From positions 1 to 12,931 of the forward strand of contig JAAXHE010000015.1 in assembly GCA_012271065.1 (NCBI GenBank): a DNA stretch of 12,931 nucleotides. Direction: 5' to 3'. The DNA comes from Candidatus Latescibacterota bacterium (lineage in GTDB: Bacteria > Latescibacterota > UBA2968 > GCA-2709665). This document shows, piece by piece, positions 1 through 7,137 of the stretch (the stretch's first letter is position 1; each line of letters starts with the position of its first letter). The notes under the pieces are model-generated. The model was not told the origin of the DNA, searched no databases, and was given only the letters and a program-made list of their open reading frames with translations. The translations under genes and the position numbers were made by a program.

Positions 1-149
1 GTCCATCCGGGCTGCGGCCGGCCCTTGCGGTCGAAATACTGCGTTGCGCGCCCTCGCCGAATCGCAGGATGGGACTCGGTTGCGCGCCTTGTCTTCGGCC
101 ACAATGGCTCTGCCTCGCCTGCAGAGCGACTTTCTCAACGGACTGCTCA
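1..149. other. Unassigned end of window downstream of pabB
   Basis: Nothing could be supported here. On the minus strand one frame stays open from an ATG near 152 to the window edge. Its translation is rich in Arg and Ala and shows no class IV aminotransferase (PabC) motif, although a pabC gene or fused PabC domain often follows pabB. A plus-strand frame is open too, but it runs on antisense into pabB and is most likely a shadow of GC-rich coding sequence. Confidence 0.4.
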
Positions 150-1355
150 TCATCCGGGCGCGTCCACTCGCTGACCGGGTTGACTATATAATGCGCGTCC
201 GTTCGCCGAACCCGGACGGATTATACGTGAATCCGCCAGGAAGCGCGCCTTGGTCCTGCATTCCTCGTACTCGGTTTCGGAGCTGGAATCGTGGGTCACG
301 CCGCTGCCCACGCCGAACTCCGCAATCGCCGTCTCCCGGTCGACCGTAACCGTACGGATGGCGACATTGAACTGCGCCTCGGGGCCGGGCGATATGTATC
401 CGATGCTGCCCGTATAGACTCCGCGCGGAGAGTCCTCCAGCTCCGAGATGATCTCCATGGTCCGCACCTTCGGCGCGCCGGTTACGGAGCCGCATGGAAA
501 TGCCGCTCTGAGTATGTCGGAAACCCCGACTCCGCTGCGGAGACGGGACCGGACGGTGGAGGTCATCTGAAGCACGGTCTCATACCGCTCCACGTCCCAC
601 AATACCGGCGTGCGCACACTGCCGGTCTCCGACACCCGCCCCAGGTCATTCCGGAGCATGTCCACGATCATGACATTCTCCGCACGATCTTTCGGCGAGT
701 TTCTCAAAGCGCAGGCCTGCATCCGGTCTTCCTCGGGCCATCGCCCTCTACGCCGCGTCCCCTTCATCGGCCGGGCGCTCAATTCACCCGATTTCAATCG
801 GAAAAACAGTTCGGGAGAAACGGACAGAACCTTAAAGCGTCCTGTGTCCACGAAGGCTGAATACGCCGTCCGCTGCGACCGGCGAAGGTCGCTGTAGAGG
901 GCTCCGGCGTCGCCCTCGAAGTCCGCCCGCAACCGATAGGAGTAATTGACCTGATACGTATCGCCGGCGGCGATGTATTCGCGAATCCCGGCCACCGCAT
1001 CTGCGTACTCCGTGCTTGCGACGGACGGTCGCCACGCCGAAAGCGAGTAAGTCCGACCTGCGCAGAAACGGCCCGCCGCCGGTTCAGCCCGGCGTTCGAA
1101 CAATCCGAACCAGACGAGGGGCGCTGAGCCGGGCGAACGGGTCTTCAACGCGGGATCCAGTCCGGACGCCGCTTCGTACGCAATGAATCCCGCGGCGTGC
1201 AGGCCGCGGGATACGGCTCGTTCCACTTCCTCGAGCGCGGCGTTCACCTCGCCGGGACAAGCGGCAGCGACCTGACCGACGCATCCGGAAAAAGAAAACG
1301 AGACCCCGTCCTGATCGGACCGGCGGGACTCCAGCAGTACCTCAGGCGCATCCAT
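150..1355 (-). CDS. pabB: Aminodeoxychorismate synthase component I (PabB)
   Basis: Cytosolic chorismate-using enzyme that makes 4-amino-4-deoxychorismate with ammonia from a PabA-type glutaminase, for p-aminobenzoate and folate. The protein has 401 residues. The N-terminal part carries the GFIAYEAASGLDPA stretch (about 56-69) typical of short PabB proteins. The chorismate-binding domain follows, with GDTYQVNYS (131-139), PMKGT (196-200), RNDLGRV (235-241), PCGSVTGAPK (287-296) and GSGVTHDSSSETEYEE (350-365). Lys198 in PMKGT is the nucleophile that marks PabB; anthranilate synthase TrpE has Ala there, so TrpE is unlikely. The ATG at 1355 follows a GGAAGGG-type ribosome site. The core ends near residue 372, and a tail of about 28 residues without recognisable motifs follows. 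It lies 109 nt behind the dioxygenase gene and may be transcribed separately. No pabA or pabC is visible. Confidence 0.93.
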   Translation of the reverse strand: MDAPEVLLESRRSDQDGVSFSFSGCVGQVAAACPGEVNAALEEVERAVSRGLHAAGFIAYEAASGLDPALKTRSPGSAPLVWFGLFERRAEPAAGRFCAGRTYSLSAWRPSVASTEYADAVAGIREYIAAGDTYQVNYSYRLRADFEGDAGALYSDLRRSQRTAYSAFVDTGRFKVLSVSPELFFRLKSGELSARPMKGTRRRGRWPEEDRMQACALRNSPKDRAENVMIVDMLRNDLGRVSETGSVRTPVLWDVERYETVLQMTSTVRSRLRSGVGVSDILRAAFPCGSVTGAPKVRTMEIISELEDSPRGVYTGSIGYISPGPEAQFNVAIRTVTVDRETAIAEFGVGSGVTHDSSSETEYEECRTKARFLADSRIIRPGSANGRALYSQPGQRVDAPG

Positions 1356-1407
1356 ACGACCCTTCCGGACGGAATCGGGTAATACAGCGTGGGAAAAAGC
1401 ATCAGGT

Positions 1408-1428
1408 GGCGACCCGAAAACCGTCGCC
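1408..1428 (-). terminator. Weak hairpin between dioxygenase gene and pabB
   Basis: The 109-nt gap between the stop at 1465 and the pabB start at 1355 holds a perfect 6-bp inverted repeat, GGCGAC and GTCGCC, around a 9-nt loop. On the minus strand it is followed about 9 nt later by a run of five T. The distance to the T run and the short stem make it a weak terminator candidate. It could also be a chance repeat. No clear promoter was seen in the gap. Confidence 0.22.
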
Positions 1429-1464
1429 GGTCGAATTCAGGCAACTTATTTTCGGGACAGTACA

Positions 1465-2286
1465 CTAGCCGCTGCTTGCGGCGCGGTATTGCGCCCAGTT
1501 GCCGTAGACGTCCACGTCCACGTCATCCAGTTTGGGCCGGACGCCCTTCACCATAAAGCCGGGCCGCCCCATGCCCTGCCCGCCTTCCTGCCGGTTGCGG
1601 GGATCTCTGAAACCGAGCCGTACCAGGCGACGCCAGTTTCCGCTGTGATTCACGGCCGACCCGTGGATGGTCCAGAGGTAGAACAGGACAACGTCGCCGG
1701 CCCTGGCCGGAACCGAAACGGCATCCTGGAGCCGGTACCGGTCCGTGGGCAGGTGGGGCGCGGTACCGGCGCCCGTGATATGCTTCAGCTTTCCGAGCCG
1801 GTGCGATCCCTTGAGGAACTTGATGCATCCGCTGGTTTCGTCGGCGTCGTCCAGGTGCACCAGGCAATCCGTGTATCTTCCGTCTTCGTGCGGGAAAAAC
1901 GGCAAGTCCTGGTGCATGGGAAACGGCGCCCCCTTGTCCGGCGGCTTCGCGTGCAGTGTGACATGATGCAGTTCAACGGCATCGGATCCCAGGAGGTCGC
2001 CGACCGCGGCGCCCAGGTCCCGTTTCGTGATCGCGCGGGACCAGGCCGCGGAATAGTGCTGCAACTCATGGATGGCCACCAGCGTTGCCAACGCATCCTC
2101 CTCATCGTCCATATACTCCTTCCGCCAGGGCCCCTTCCAGGCGGAATCCCAGTTCGCGAACTCCTTCATGATATAGTCCAGTTCGTCGCCCATCTCCCGG
2201 ATTTCCCCGGGAGAGAACATACCTTCGAGGCGGATGTATCCGTTTTCACGAAAAAAGGCAACCTGCTCGTCGCTCAGCGTTTCCAT
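1465..2286 (-). CDS. Phytanoyl-CoA dioxygenase (PhyH) family oxygenase
   Basis: Putative non-haem Fe(II)/2-oxoglutarate dioxygenase of 273 residues, the usual family length, with no signal peptide or membrane segment. The N-terminus has the family opening (FFRENGYIRLEGMFSPGEI, about 11-29). The iron site is visible: MHQD at 124-127 supplies His125 and Asp127, and TIHGS at 206-210 supplies His208. Arg residues in RRLVRLGFRD (219-228) are candidates for 2-oxoglutarate binding. KFLKGSH (156-162) and PARAGDVVLF (193-202) are further family landmarks. The ATG at 2286 follows an AAGGGAG element about 10 nt upstream. It starts 36 nt after the cupin gene and is probably in the same transcript. Family members hydroxylate very different small molecules (phytanoyl-CoA, ectoine, natural products), so the substrate is open. 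It is clearly divergent from the second PhyH gene at 8517-9365. Confidence 0.88.
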   Translation of the reverse strand: METLSDEQVAFFRENGYIRLEGMFSPGEIREMGDELDYIMKEFANWDSAWKGPWRKEYMDDEEDALATLVAIHELQHYSAAWSRAITKRDLGAAVGDLLGSDAVELHHVTLHAKPPDKGAPFPMHQDLPFFPHEDGRYTDCLVHLDDADETSGCIKFLKGSHRLGKLKHITGAGTAPHLPTDRYRLQDAVSVPARAGDVVLFYLWTIHGSAVNHSGNWRRLVRLGFRDPRNRQEGGQGMGRPGFMVKGVRPKLDDVDVDVYGNWAQYRAASSG

Positions 2287-2322
2287 ATCAGGAAATCTCC
2301 CTTAAATTGCAGCCCGCGCCGC

Positions 2323-2703
2323 CTATCTGCCGCCGATCACGATGAGGAACGCGCTGTCTTCGACGGCCTCCACCGCGTGAAGGACGTCCGGCGTGAACGA
2401 AACCGCCGATCCGGGTTCCAGGGGCATTTTCTCATGACCACCCGACATCCGGATGTTCCCGCTCAGCGGAATCACGGTCGCCGGGCCCGGGGCACGGTGT
2501 TCGTGCAAAGCCGTCCCCGCCCTTATTACGGTAAGGACCACGGTCATCTCATTCCCGCGAACCAGCGTCAGCGCGTTCCGACCTGATTCGGCAAACGCAT
2601 CTTCGTCCATGAGCTGTCGGGCCATGGCCTTCAGCGGAAAGGACTCGATCCACGAATTGTCGACGTTCAAGGGTCTGTAGGGTCGCTCAAAAATCTTATC
2701 CAT
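2323..2703 (-). CDS. Small single-domain cupin protein
   Basis: Protein of 126 residues, the size of a one-domain cupin. Cupin motif 1 lies in GTALHEHRAPGPATVIPLSG (63-82), with His67 and His69 as likely metal ligands. The Glu usually found a few residues after HxH is absent, its region reading RAPGPAT. Motif 2 is PGSAVSFTPDVLHAVEA (97-113), with His109 as the third ligand. Such proteins act as isomerases, dioxygenases or binding proteins, and the sequence alone does not choose. The ATG at 2703 has a GAGGAG site about 8 nt upstream. It sits between the FGGY kinase (76 nt before) and the PhyH oxygenase (36 nt after), which suggests a role in the same small-molecule pathway, but this is inference. 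Confidence 0.82.
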   Translation of the reverse strand: MDKIFERPYRPLNVDNSWIESFPLKAMARQLMDEDAFAESGRNALTLVRGNEMTVVLTVIRAGTALHEHRAPGPATVIPLSGNIRMSGGHEKMPLEPGSAVSFTPDVLHAVEAVEDSAFLIVIGGR

Positions 2704-2735
2704 TGCGTGAGCTCCTCATCGAAGCTGCAAGTATG

Positions 2736-2748
2736 AAAACCGGGTTTT
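2736..2748. promoter_or_regulatory. 13-bp dyad in the kinase-cupin gap
   Basis: AAAACC and GGTTTT form a perfect dyad around a single central base, in the 76-nt gap between the FGGY kinase stop and the cupin start. It could be an operator for a regulator that is not in this window. The stem is too short and has no T run outside itself, so it is a poor terminator. A dyad of this length can also arise by chance. There is no direct evidence of binding. Confidence 0.2.
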
Positions 2749-2779
2749 AGTGTGTCCGCATCCAGGTATGAATAGCGGA

Positions 2780-4279
2780 CTATGGCGCCGTTGTCGTGTT
2801 CTCGTTAAACCAGCCCTTCAGGCTCGGATACAGGCCGCGGTACCGCTGAAACTGCGTCTCGTAACGGATCGCGCGCTTCCCGCCGCACCGGACGGCTTCG
2901 CCCAGACCCACCGAGCGTTCGCAGGCTGTTTCAAAATCGGGAAATACACCCACGCCAACGCCGGCGATCAGGGCCGCGCCCAGCGCCGACGCATCCTGCA
3001 CTTCCAGGACCCGTGCGTCACGTCCGAACACGTCGACCTGGATCTGACGCCATAGGGCGGACCTCGCGCCGCCCTCGCCTATTCGCAGGTCCTCGACTGG
3101 CAGCCCGATGTCCTCGAAACACTCCAGGGATCGTCTCAGGTCGAACGCCACGCCCTCCATCAGCGAGCGGACCAGGTGCGCTTTCGTATGGCGCAGGGTC
3201 AGCCCGACCCATCCGCCCCGGGCGCGCGTATCAGGGTGGGGCGTTGCCGCCCCCTCCAGCCAGGGAAGAAAGAACAGCCCTTCGCTGCCCGCGGGCGCAT
3301 CTTCCGCCTGCCGGGCCAGAGAAGCGACGTCTTCTCCCATTTGTCGACTCAACCACGCCAGACTCGCCCCGCACGTATATGAACACCCCAGCCAGAAGAA
3401 GGCGCCCGGAACAGAGTGACACATCGGCCAGAGTCTGTTATAAGCCGCGGGATCCAATCTCTCCGCGAACGCGAGTGCGTGCCCCGCCGTGCCGATGCCC
3501 ACGTTTACGACGCCGGGTCTGATAACCCCGCTACCGACTGCGAGACAGGCAACATCGCCGCCGCCGGCGCAGACGGGTGTGTTCGCTGCCAGCCCCATCT
3601 CACGGGAAGCCGCGCCGGTCAACGCTCCGATCACCTCCGGAGACTCCGAGATATCGGGAAAAAGATCGCGGCGCACCTCCAGCGCGTCAAGTATCTCACC
3701 GCTCCATTCCCTCGCCCGGACATCCGCGGCCGCGGACACCGATGCGTCCGATACGTCAGTACCGAACGTACCCGTCATCCGGAATCGCACCCAGTCCTTC
3801 GGGATCAGCACATACCGCGCATTTTCGTAAACTTCCCCCTCGTGAGCGCGGACCCACAACACCTTGGCCAGCGTGTTGATGGGATTCATCACGTGCATGG
3901 CCCGGGTCCGCAGCAGTTCGGCCGCGTGCGCGTTCGCCGAGTCGCATTCGGCCTGCGAACGACGGTCGAGCCAGAGAATGGGCGCCCGTAACGGGTTGCC
4001 GGCGCCGTCCACGAAAACGGCCCCGTTCATATGTCCGGACAGCGAAACACCCCGGATTTCATCCACGGACCGTCCCTGCGCCGACAGTTCGGCCGCAACC
4101 GCCCGGGTTGTCTTGCAGATCGCCGTCCACCAGTCGCCCGCGTCCTGCTCCACCCATCCCGGGTGCGGCGTCTGCATTGCGTAACTCGCACTGGCAGTTG
4201 CTAATACGACGCCGCTTTCATCCAGTGCAATCGTCTTCGTGCTGGACGTCCCCAGGTCAATTCCGATTACCAGTGGCAT
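2780..4279 (-). CDS. FGGY-family carbohydrate kinase, xylulokinase-like
   Basis: ATP-dependent sugar or polyol kinase of 499 residues, the normal FGGY length. Starting from the ATG at 4279, the N-terminal phosphate loop reads IGIDLGTSSTKT (about 5-16). The catalytic base is expected to be Asp242 in GGGD, and the second ATPase-fold phosphate motif is NVGIGTAGHALAF (about 259-271). The C-terminal domain shows LPWLEGAATPHPD (338-350), SLMEGVAFDLR (372-382) and GEGGARS (401-407), then ALGAALIAG. The frame stays open to a TTG at 4297, but the ATG gives the family-standard start MPLVIGIDLG. The overall pattern is nearest xylulokinase. The substrate loop reads SGHMNG instead of the usual xylulokinase SGQMHG, so the substrate may differ. 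It begins 27 nt after the phosphotriesterase-like gene and is probably co-transcribed with it. Confidence 0.88.
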   Translation of the reverse strand: MPLVIGIDLGTSSTKTIALDESGVVLATASASYAMQTPHPGWVEQDAGDWWTAICKTTRAVAAELSAQGRSVDEIRGVSLSGHMNGAVFVDGAGNPLRAPILWLDRRSQAECDSANAHAAELLRTRAMHVMNPINTLAKVLWVRAHEGEVYENARYVLIPKDWVRFRMTGTFGTDVSDASVSAAADVRAREWSGEILDALEVRRDLFPDISESPEVIGALTGAASREMGLAANTPVCAGGGDVACLAVGSGVIRPGVVNVGIGTAGHALAFAERLDPAAYNRLWPMCHSVPGAFFWLGCSYTCGASLAWLSRQMGEDVASLARQAEDAPAGSEGLFFLPWLEGAATPHPDTRARGGWVGLTLRHTKAHLVRSLMEGVAFDLRRSLECFEDIGLPVEDLRIGEGGARSALWRQIQVDVFGRDARVLEVQDASALGAALIAGVGVGVFPDFETACERSVGLGEAVRCGGKRAIRYETQFQRYRGLYPSLKGWFNENTTTAP

Positions 4280-4306
4280 AGCCCGGACCGATCGCAAATG
4301 GTGGCG

Positions 4307-5230
4307 TCATTCCCCGGCCAGAAAACGCCGCGGGTTGTTCTCCAGCAAGTCCTGGATCGCGGCGTCGGATACGCCCTCTTCCCGAAGCCGGGGCACGAAC
4401 CGGGTCAGCACGAAGTCCAGGCCGGGACCGCCACCGTAGCTTCGCCAATAACTCGGCCGTCCCAGATCGTTGCCCAGCAGAATGCGGTCGCCCCGTCCCG
4501 CGTCGATCATCCGCTTCAGCACGTCAATGCGCATTTCGTCCGGTCCGTACTTCACTTTGCCCGGGCAGTCGTAACCCAGATAGGCGCCGGTTTCAGCAAT
4601 TCGCCTGTGCTCCCAGAAATCCGGATTCCGGTCCATGTGGCTCAGACATACCCGGCCCGGCGGCACGCCCTGCGCGTCAAGGAGCGAAACCTGGTCGTAG
4701 CCCATCGTACCGGCTTCCGTGTGGGTCATCACGGGCACGCCCGTTTCCACATGCACCTTCGCCGCGATGCGCATGAGCTTCCTGTCGGCCTCCTGAAACG
4801 TATTGTATCCGCTGCCTCCCTTGACGATGCCGGCCTTCACGCCGGTGCCGTCGATGCCTGTCTCGATATCCCGGATACAATTCCGGACCATTGCGTCTTC
4901 ATCCTGCTTCAGGATCGCGCGGTCACAGAAATAGGGCTTGTTGTATCCCGTGACGACAACCACGTGCACGTCAGGTACCAGATCAGCTATCCTGACCACC
5001 TGCCGGACATTCCGGCCGAAGTCGATCGCCGACATCTCGATCAGGGTCCTGCCGCCCGCGCGCGCCCAGGATCGAAGCTCCTCGGCGGACCGCTCCACGC
5101 AGTTCAACCGGAAATCCCGATCTTCTCTCAGCAGCCAGTCAGGGGCGTCGAAGTAGAGGTGCTCGTGGTAATCCACAACGCCCAGGTCTTCTCCGTCGAT
5201 CACGCCCCGAACCGTCATCACCGTTCCCAT
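4307..5230 (-). CDS. Phosphotriesterase-like metallohydrolase, probable lactonase or esterase
   Basis: Amidohydrolase-superfamily TIM-barrel enzyme of 307 residues with a complete binuclear metal site. His22 and His24 lie in DYHEHLYFD, the bridging residue is probably Lys137 in VKAGIVKGG, and His170 (MTHTEAG), His198 (LSHMDRNPD) and Asp255 (LGNDLGRPSY) complete the set. The spacings Lys137-His170 (33), His170-His198 (28) and His198-Asp255 (57) agree with E. coli Php. Php has Glu at the bridging position, whereas here it is Lys, as in true phosphotriesterases and lactonases of the family. Most bacterial relatives hydrolyse sugar lactones or acyl-lactones, so a lactonase is the best guess. It starts at ATG 5230 behind a G-rich ribosome site that abuts the creatininase stop. 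The gap to the creatininase gene is 9 nt, which points to one operon. Confidence 0.88.
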   Translation of the reverse strand: MGTVMTVRGVIDGEDLGVVDYHEHLYFDAPDWLLREDRDFRLNCVERSAEELRSWARAGGRTLIEMSAIDFGRNVRQVVRIADLVPDVHVVVVTGYNKPYFCDRAILKQDEDAMVRNCIRDIETGIDGTGVKAGIVKGGSGYNTFQEADRKLMRIAAKVHVETGVPVMTHTEAGTMGYDQVSLLDAQGVPPGRVCLSHMDRNPDFWEHRRIAETGAYLGYDCPGKVKYGPDEMRIDVLKRMIDAGRGDRILLGNDLGRPSYWRSYGGGPGLDFVLTRFVPRLREEGVSDAAIQDLLENNPRRFLAGE

Positions 5231-5239
5231 CCCGCCCCC

Positions 5240-5989
5240 CTACCCGTCATCCGGCACGGACAGGAATTCCGTCCACACCCGAGCCATGCGCGCCACGCAC
5301 GCGTGAAACCAGCGCTCGCCCTTTTCGGCGGAAGCGACCGTGGCATCGCCGAACACCCCCGATCGGGACAGGCTGCCCAGGGCCAGCGTGGACATCTCGT
5401 AATCGGTAGACCGCGGCGGGTACTCCCGTACGGCCCTGTCCATCCTGACCTGGTCGGGCTTCAGGTAGAGCATCAATGAAGTTTCAAATTCCTCCGCGTG
5501 AAAGTTCATCGGCGCCCATTGCGGCGACTCCGCATCGGCCATCACTTCATCCAGGCCAGGATAGAAGACATTCAATACCCTCAGGTCCAACTCGTCGACG
5601 AGTTCCCTGGCGGTCATCTTCAGCGGGCCCGGGTTCGCGCCGTGTCCCGAAAGCGTCATCAGTGCGCGGCAGCCACCCCGGTGCACGCTGCGCGCCAGGT
5701 CCTTCACGACCTCGCGAAATGTGTCGAACGAGAACGTGAGCGTGCCCGGATAGTCGCGCCAGCTCCAGGAGTACCCCACCTGGACCGAAGGCAGAAGGAG
5801 GCCGGAACTCTGTTTCGCGACCTCTGCAGCCAGCGCCTCCGCGAGCACGGTATCCGTGTTCTGCGGCAGGTGGGGGCCGTGTTGTTCGGTCGCGCCCAGC
5901 GGGAGGATTGCAGCGGGCGTATCCGCCAGGAAGTTCCTGCACGCCGGCGAGGTTGCCGTTGCCGCATCCAGCCAGTTGGACTTGCTCAC
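5240..5989 (-). CDS. Creatininase-family amidohydrolase
   Basis: Protein of 249 residues matching the creatinine amidohydrolase/MftE family, cytosolic and metal dependent. The metal site is visible: LPLGATEQHGPHLPQNTDT (29-47) gives Glu35, His37 and Asp46; SGHGAN (114-119) gives His116, where most members read NGHGGN; HAEEFETSLML (164-174) gives Glu168. The C-terminal signature GVFGDATVASAEKGERWF (211-228) is also typical. Family members cleave cyclic or linear amides (creatinine, formamides in flavin synthesis, the mycofactocin peptide), and no mycofactocin or flavin genes are present here, so the substrate is unknown. The start is GTG at 5989, chosen because GGAGG lies 7 nt upstream; the nearby ATG is out of frame and reaches a stop at its third codon. 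It is the first gene of the tight block with the phosphotriesterase-like enzyme and the kinase. Confidence 0.88.
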   Translation of the reverse strand: MSKSNWLDAATATSPACRNFLADTPAAILPLGATEQHGPHLPQNTDTVLAEALAAEVAKQSSGLLLPSVQVGYSWSWRDYPGTLTFSFDTFREVVKDLARSVHRGGCRALMTLSGHGANPGPLKMTARELVDELDLRVLNVFYPGLDEVMADAESPQWAPMNFHAEEFETSLMLYLKPDQVRMDRAVREYPPRSTDYEMSTLALGSLSRSGVFGDATVASAEKGERWFHACVARMARVWTEFLSVPDDG

Positions 5990-5996
5990 GCCATGT

Positions 5997-6001
5997 CCTC
6001 C
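5997..6001 (-). promoter_or_regulatory. Ribosome binding site fixing the GTG start
   Basis: GGAGG on the minus strand lies exactly 7 nt before the GTG at 5989. An ATG sits between the two, but it is out of frame and its reading is ATG GCG TGA. The Shine-Dalgarno position therefore supports GTG as the start of the creatininase-family gene. Confidence 0.7.
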
Positions 6002-6088
6002 GGGACATCTTCAACGTATAGCATCAGATTCTACCTGACCACTCTAACAGGAGGCAAACTTGAGAGGATTGCCGAAGAGCGGGGAGAC

Positions 6089-6278
6089 GTGAGACGGTAG
6101 AAGAAATGCGGATAGACGGTAGAGGTGAGCCGGGAGAAGATGCCCTTGCCGATATGTTCCTCCGTCTTGCCTGCGGCATGAGAAGAACCCCTTTTCGGCA
6201 TGCGATCTCTACCCTCTCCCGTCTTCCTTCTCACCAGGTGGTGGGCGGGGTGTGGTCCTCTACCCGCTCCCGTCTCAC
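6089..6278. repeat. Degenerate inverted repeat of short purine-rich units
   Basis: The gap between the DUF1445 gene and the creatininase gene (5990-6274) is largely made of iterated short units. On the plus strand the left part is purine rich, with AGACGGTAG at 6092-6100 and again at 6114-6122, and GTGAGACGG at 6089-6097. The right part is the pyrimidine-rich mirror: CTCTACCCTCTCCCGTCTTC from 6207 and CTCTACCCGCTCCCGTCTCAC ending at 6278. The arms could pair across about 80 nt of spacer. The spacer itself has TCGGCATG and GCGGCATG-like repeats. Small open frames on both strands here are rich in Arg, Ser and Thr and look like translations of the repeat, not genes. The right arm runs through the stop codon of the DUF1445 gene. 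It may be a dispersed intergenic repeat, possibly a MITE-like or mRNA-stabilising element. Confidence 0.6.
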
Positions 6279-7054
6279 GCTCTATATAGACTCTCGGTTG
6301 GAATGTCCGTGATCAGCGCGTGGCCGGGCGTGTAGGAAAGGGCGAATGGCAGCCGGGCCCGCTGTGCCGCCAGGCTGGGCGTCACGCCGCAGGCCCAGTA
6401 GAGGCGGTCGGTGCCCTGCGGAACCTCTATCGGATTCCCTGAAATCGTCGCATTCAGGTCCGGAATACCCAGTTCCCGGCCGTTATTCCTGCCAAGAGGC
6501 GCCCCATGGCACGCCGGAAAATGACTTGTGTATTCCCATACGGCGTCGCCACGATCGGGGAGAAAGCTCCGCATCGTTACCGCCATTTTGCTCCGAAACC
6601 TTCCCGCCGGTTCGCAGTCCAGGTCGGTCAGCTGAATACACGGACCGAACGCGGGTTCGTATCCCTTTTCGACCAGGAGGCCGTCGAATGACACGCTGGA
6701 ACCGATCAGAAACGTGACCGTGTCGCCTGAATAGAGGGAAACCACGTCCCGTCGCTGCTCGACAACCACGCCCTCCCGGATCACGTCGTACGAACCCAGG
6801 TCGGTGCGAATGTCGAGCCCGCGCGCAAATTCCGGACAATCCGTCCGGCCCGCGGGCATCACGGCCAGCAGCGGACACGGCTTCGGGTTCGCCCTGCAGA
6901 ATCCTTCAAACTCCACGGCGAACGCCTCGTCCATCATAACCACATTCACGCACAGGTAACCCGATAGCGCGCGCGATGCCACTGTCTTCAGCGCATTGCG
7001 GCGGCACGCGAGCCGCACCTCCAGGGGTGATCGAAACGCCACGGGTTCGGCCAA
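6275..7054 (-). CDS. DUF1445/UPF0317 putative hydro-lyase, D-glutamate cyclase-like
   Basis: Protein of 259 residues, the usual length of the UPF0317 family, whose animal member DGLUCY converts D-glutamate to 5-oxo-D-proline; bacterial members are mostly untested. Landmarks run in order: GYLCVNVV (32-39), FCRANPKPCPLL (52-63), DIRTDLGSYDV (81-91), FLIGSSVSFD (115-124), HGAP (183-186), LGIPDL (195-200), WACGVTPS (220-227) and TPGHALITD (242-250). The family usually has a Cys in FLIGCSFSFE; here it is Ser119. The start is TTG at 7054: AGGGAG lies 6 nt upstream, and the N-terminus PLEVRLACRRNALKT fits the family opening PAEVR. It follows the aminotransferase by 83 nt and is cut off from the next gene by the inverted repeat. 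Its stop codon lies inside that repeat. Confidence 0.85.
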   Translation of the reverse strand: MAEPVAFRSPLEVRLACRRNALKTVASRALSGYLCVNVVMMDEAFAVEFEGFCRANPKPCPLLAVMPAGRTDCPEFARGLDIRTDLGSYDVIREGVVVEQRRDVVSLYSGDTVTFLIGSSVSFDGLLVEKGYEPAFGPCIQLTDLDCEPAGRFRSKMAVTMRSFLPDRGDAVWEYTSHFPACHGAPLGRNNGRELGIPDLNATISGNPIEVPQGTDRLYWACGVTPSLAAQRARLPFALSYTPGHALITDIPTESLYRA

Positions 7055-7060
7055 CGCACT

Positions 7061-7066
7061 CTCCCT
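7061..7066 (-). promoter_or_regulatory. Ribosome binding site supporting the TTG start
   Basis: AGGGAG on the minus strand is 6 nt upstream of TTG 7054. There is no in-frame ATG that would keep the conserved N-terminus of the DUF1445 protein; the first Met is near residue 40. The TTG start is therefore favoured. Confidence 0.6.
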
Positions 7067-7137
7067 GTCAGCTCGTTGAAAAAGCCCATCCGGTCGACGC
7101 CCGCTCCCGCCTGCAGATCGACGCTTCCGACGGACGG

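Noticed and set aside
150..1355. Anthranilate synthase component I (TrpE) as alternative to PabB
   Set aside because: PMKGT carries the PabB-type lysine, and no trp genes are nearby.
1489..2586. Plus-strand open frame of 365 codons
   Set aside because: Antisense to the PhyH and cupin genes and typical of GC-rich shadow frames.
4298..5479. Long plus-strand open frame of 393 codons
   Set aside because: It lies antisense to the phosphotriesterase-like and creatininase genes, whose motifs are intact. Its His/Arg/Pro-rich translation has no recognisable domain.
6031..6312. Small open frames on both strands in the gap before the creatininase gene
   Set aside because: Their Arg/Ser/Thr-rich translations follow the repeat units; no domain, and no need for a gene here.
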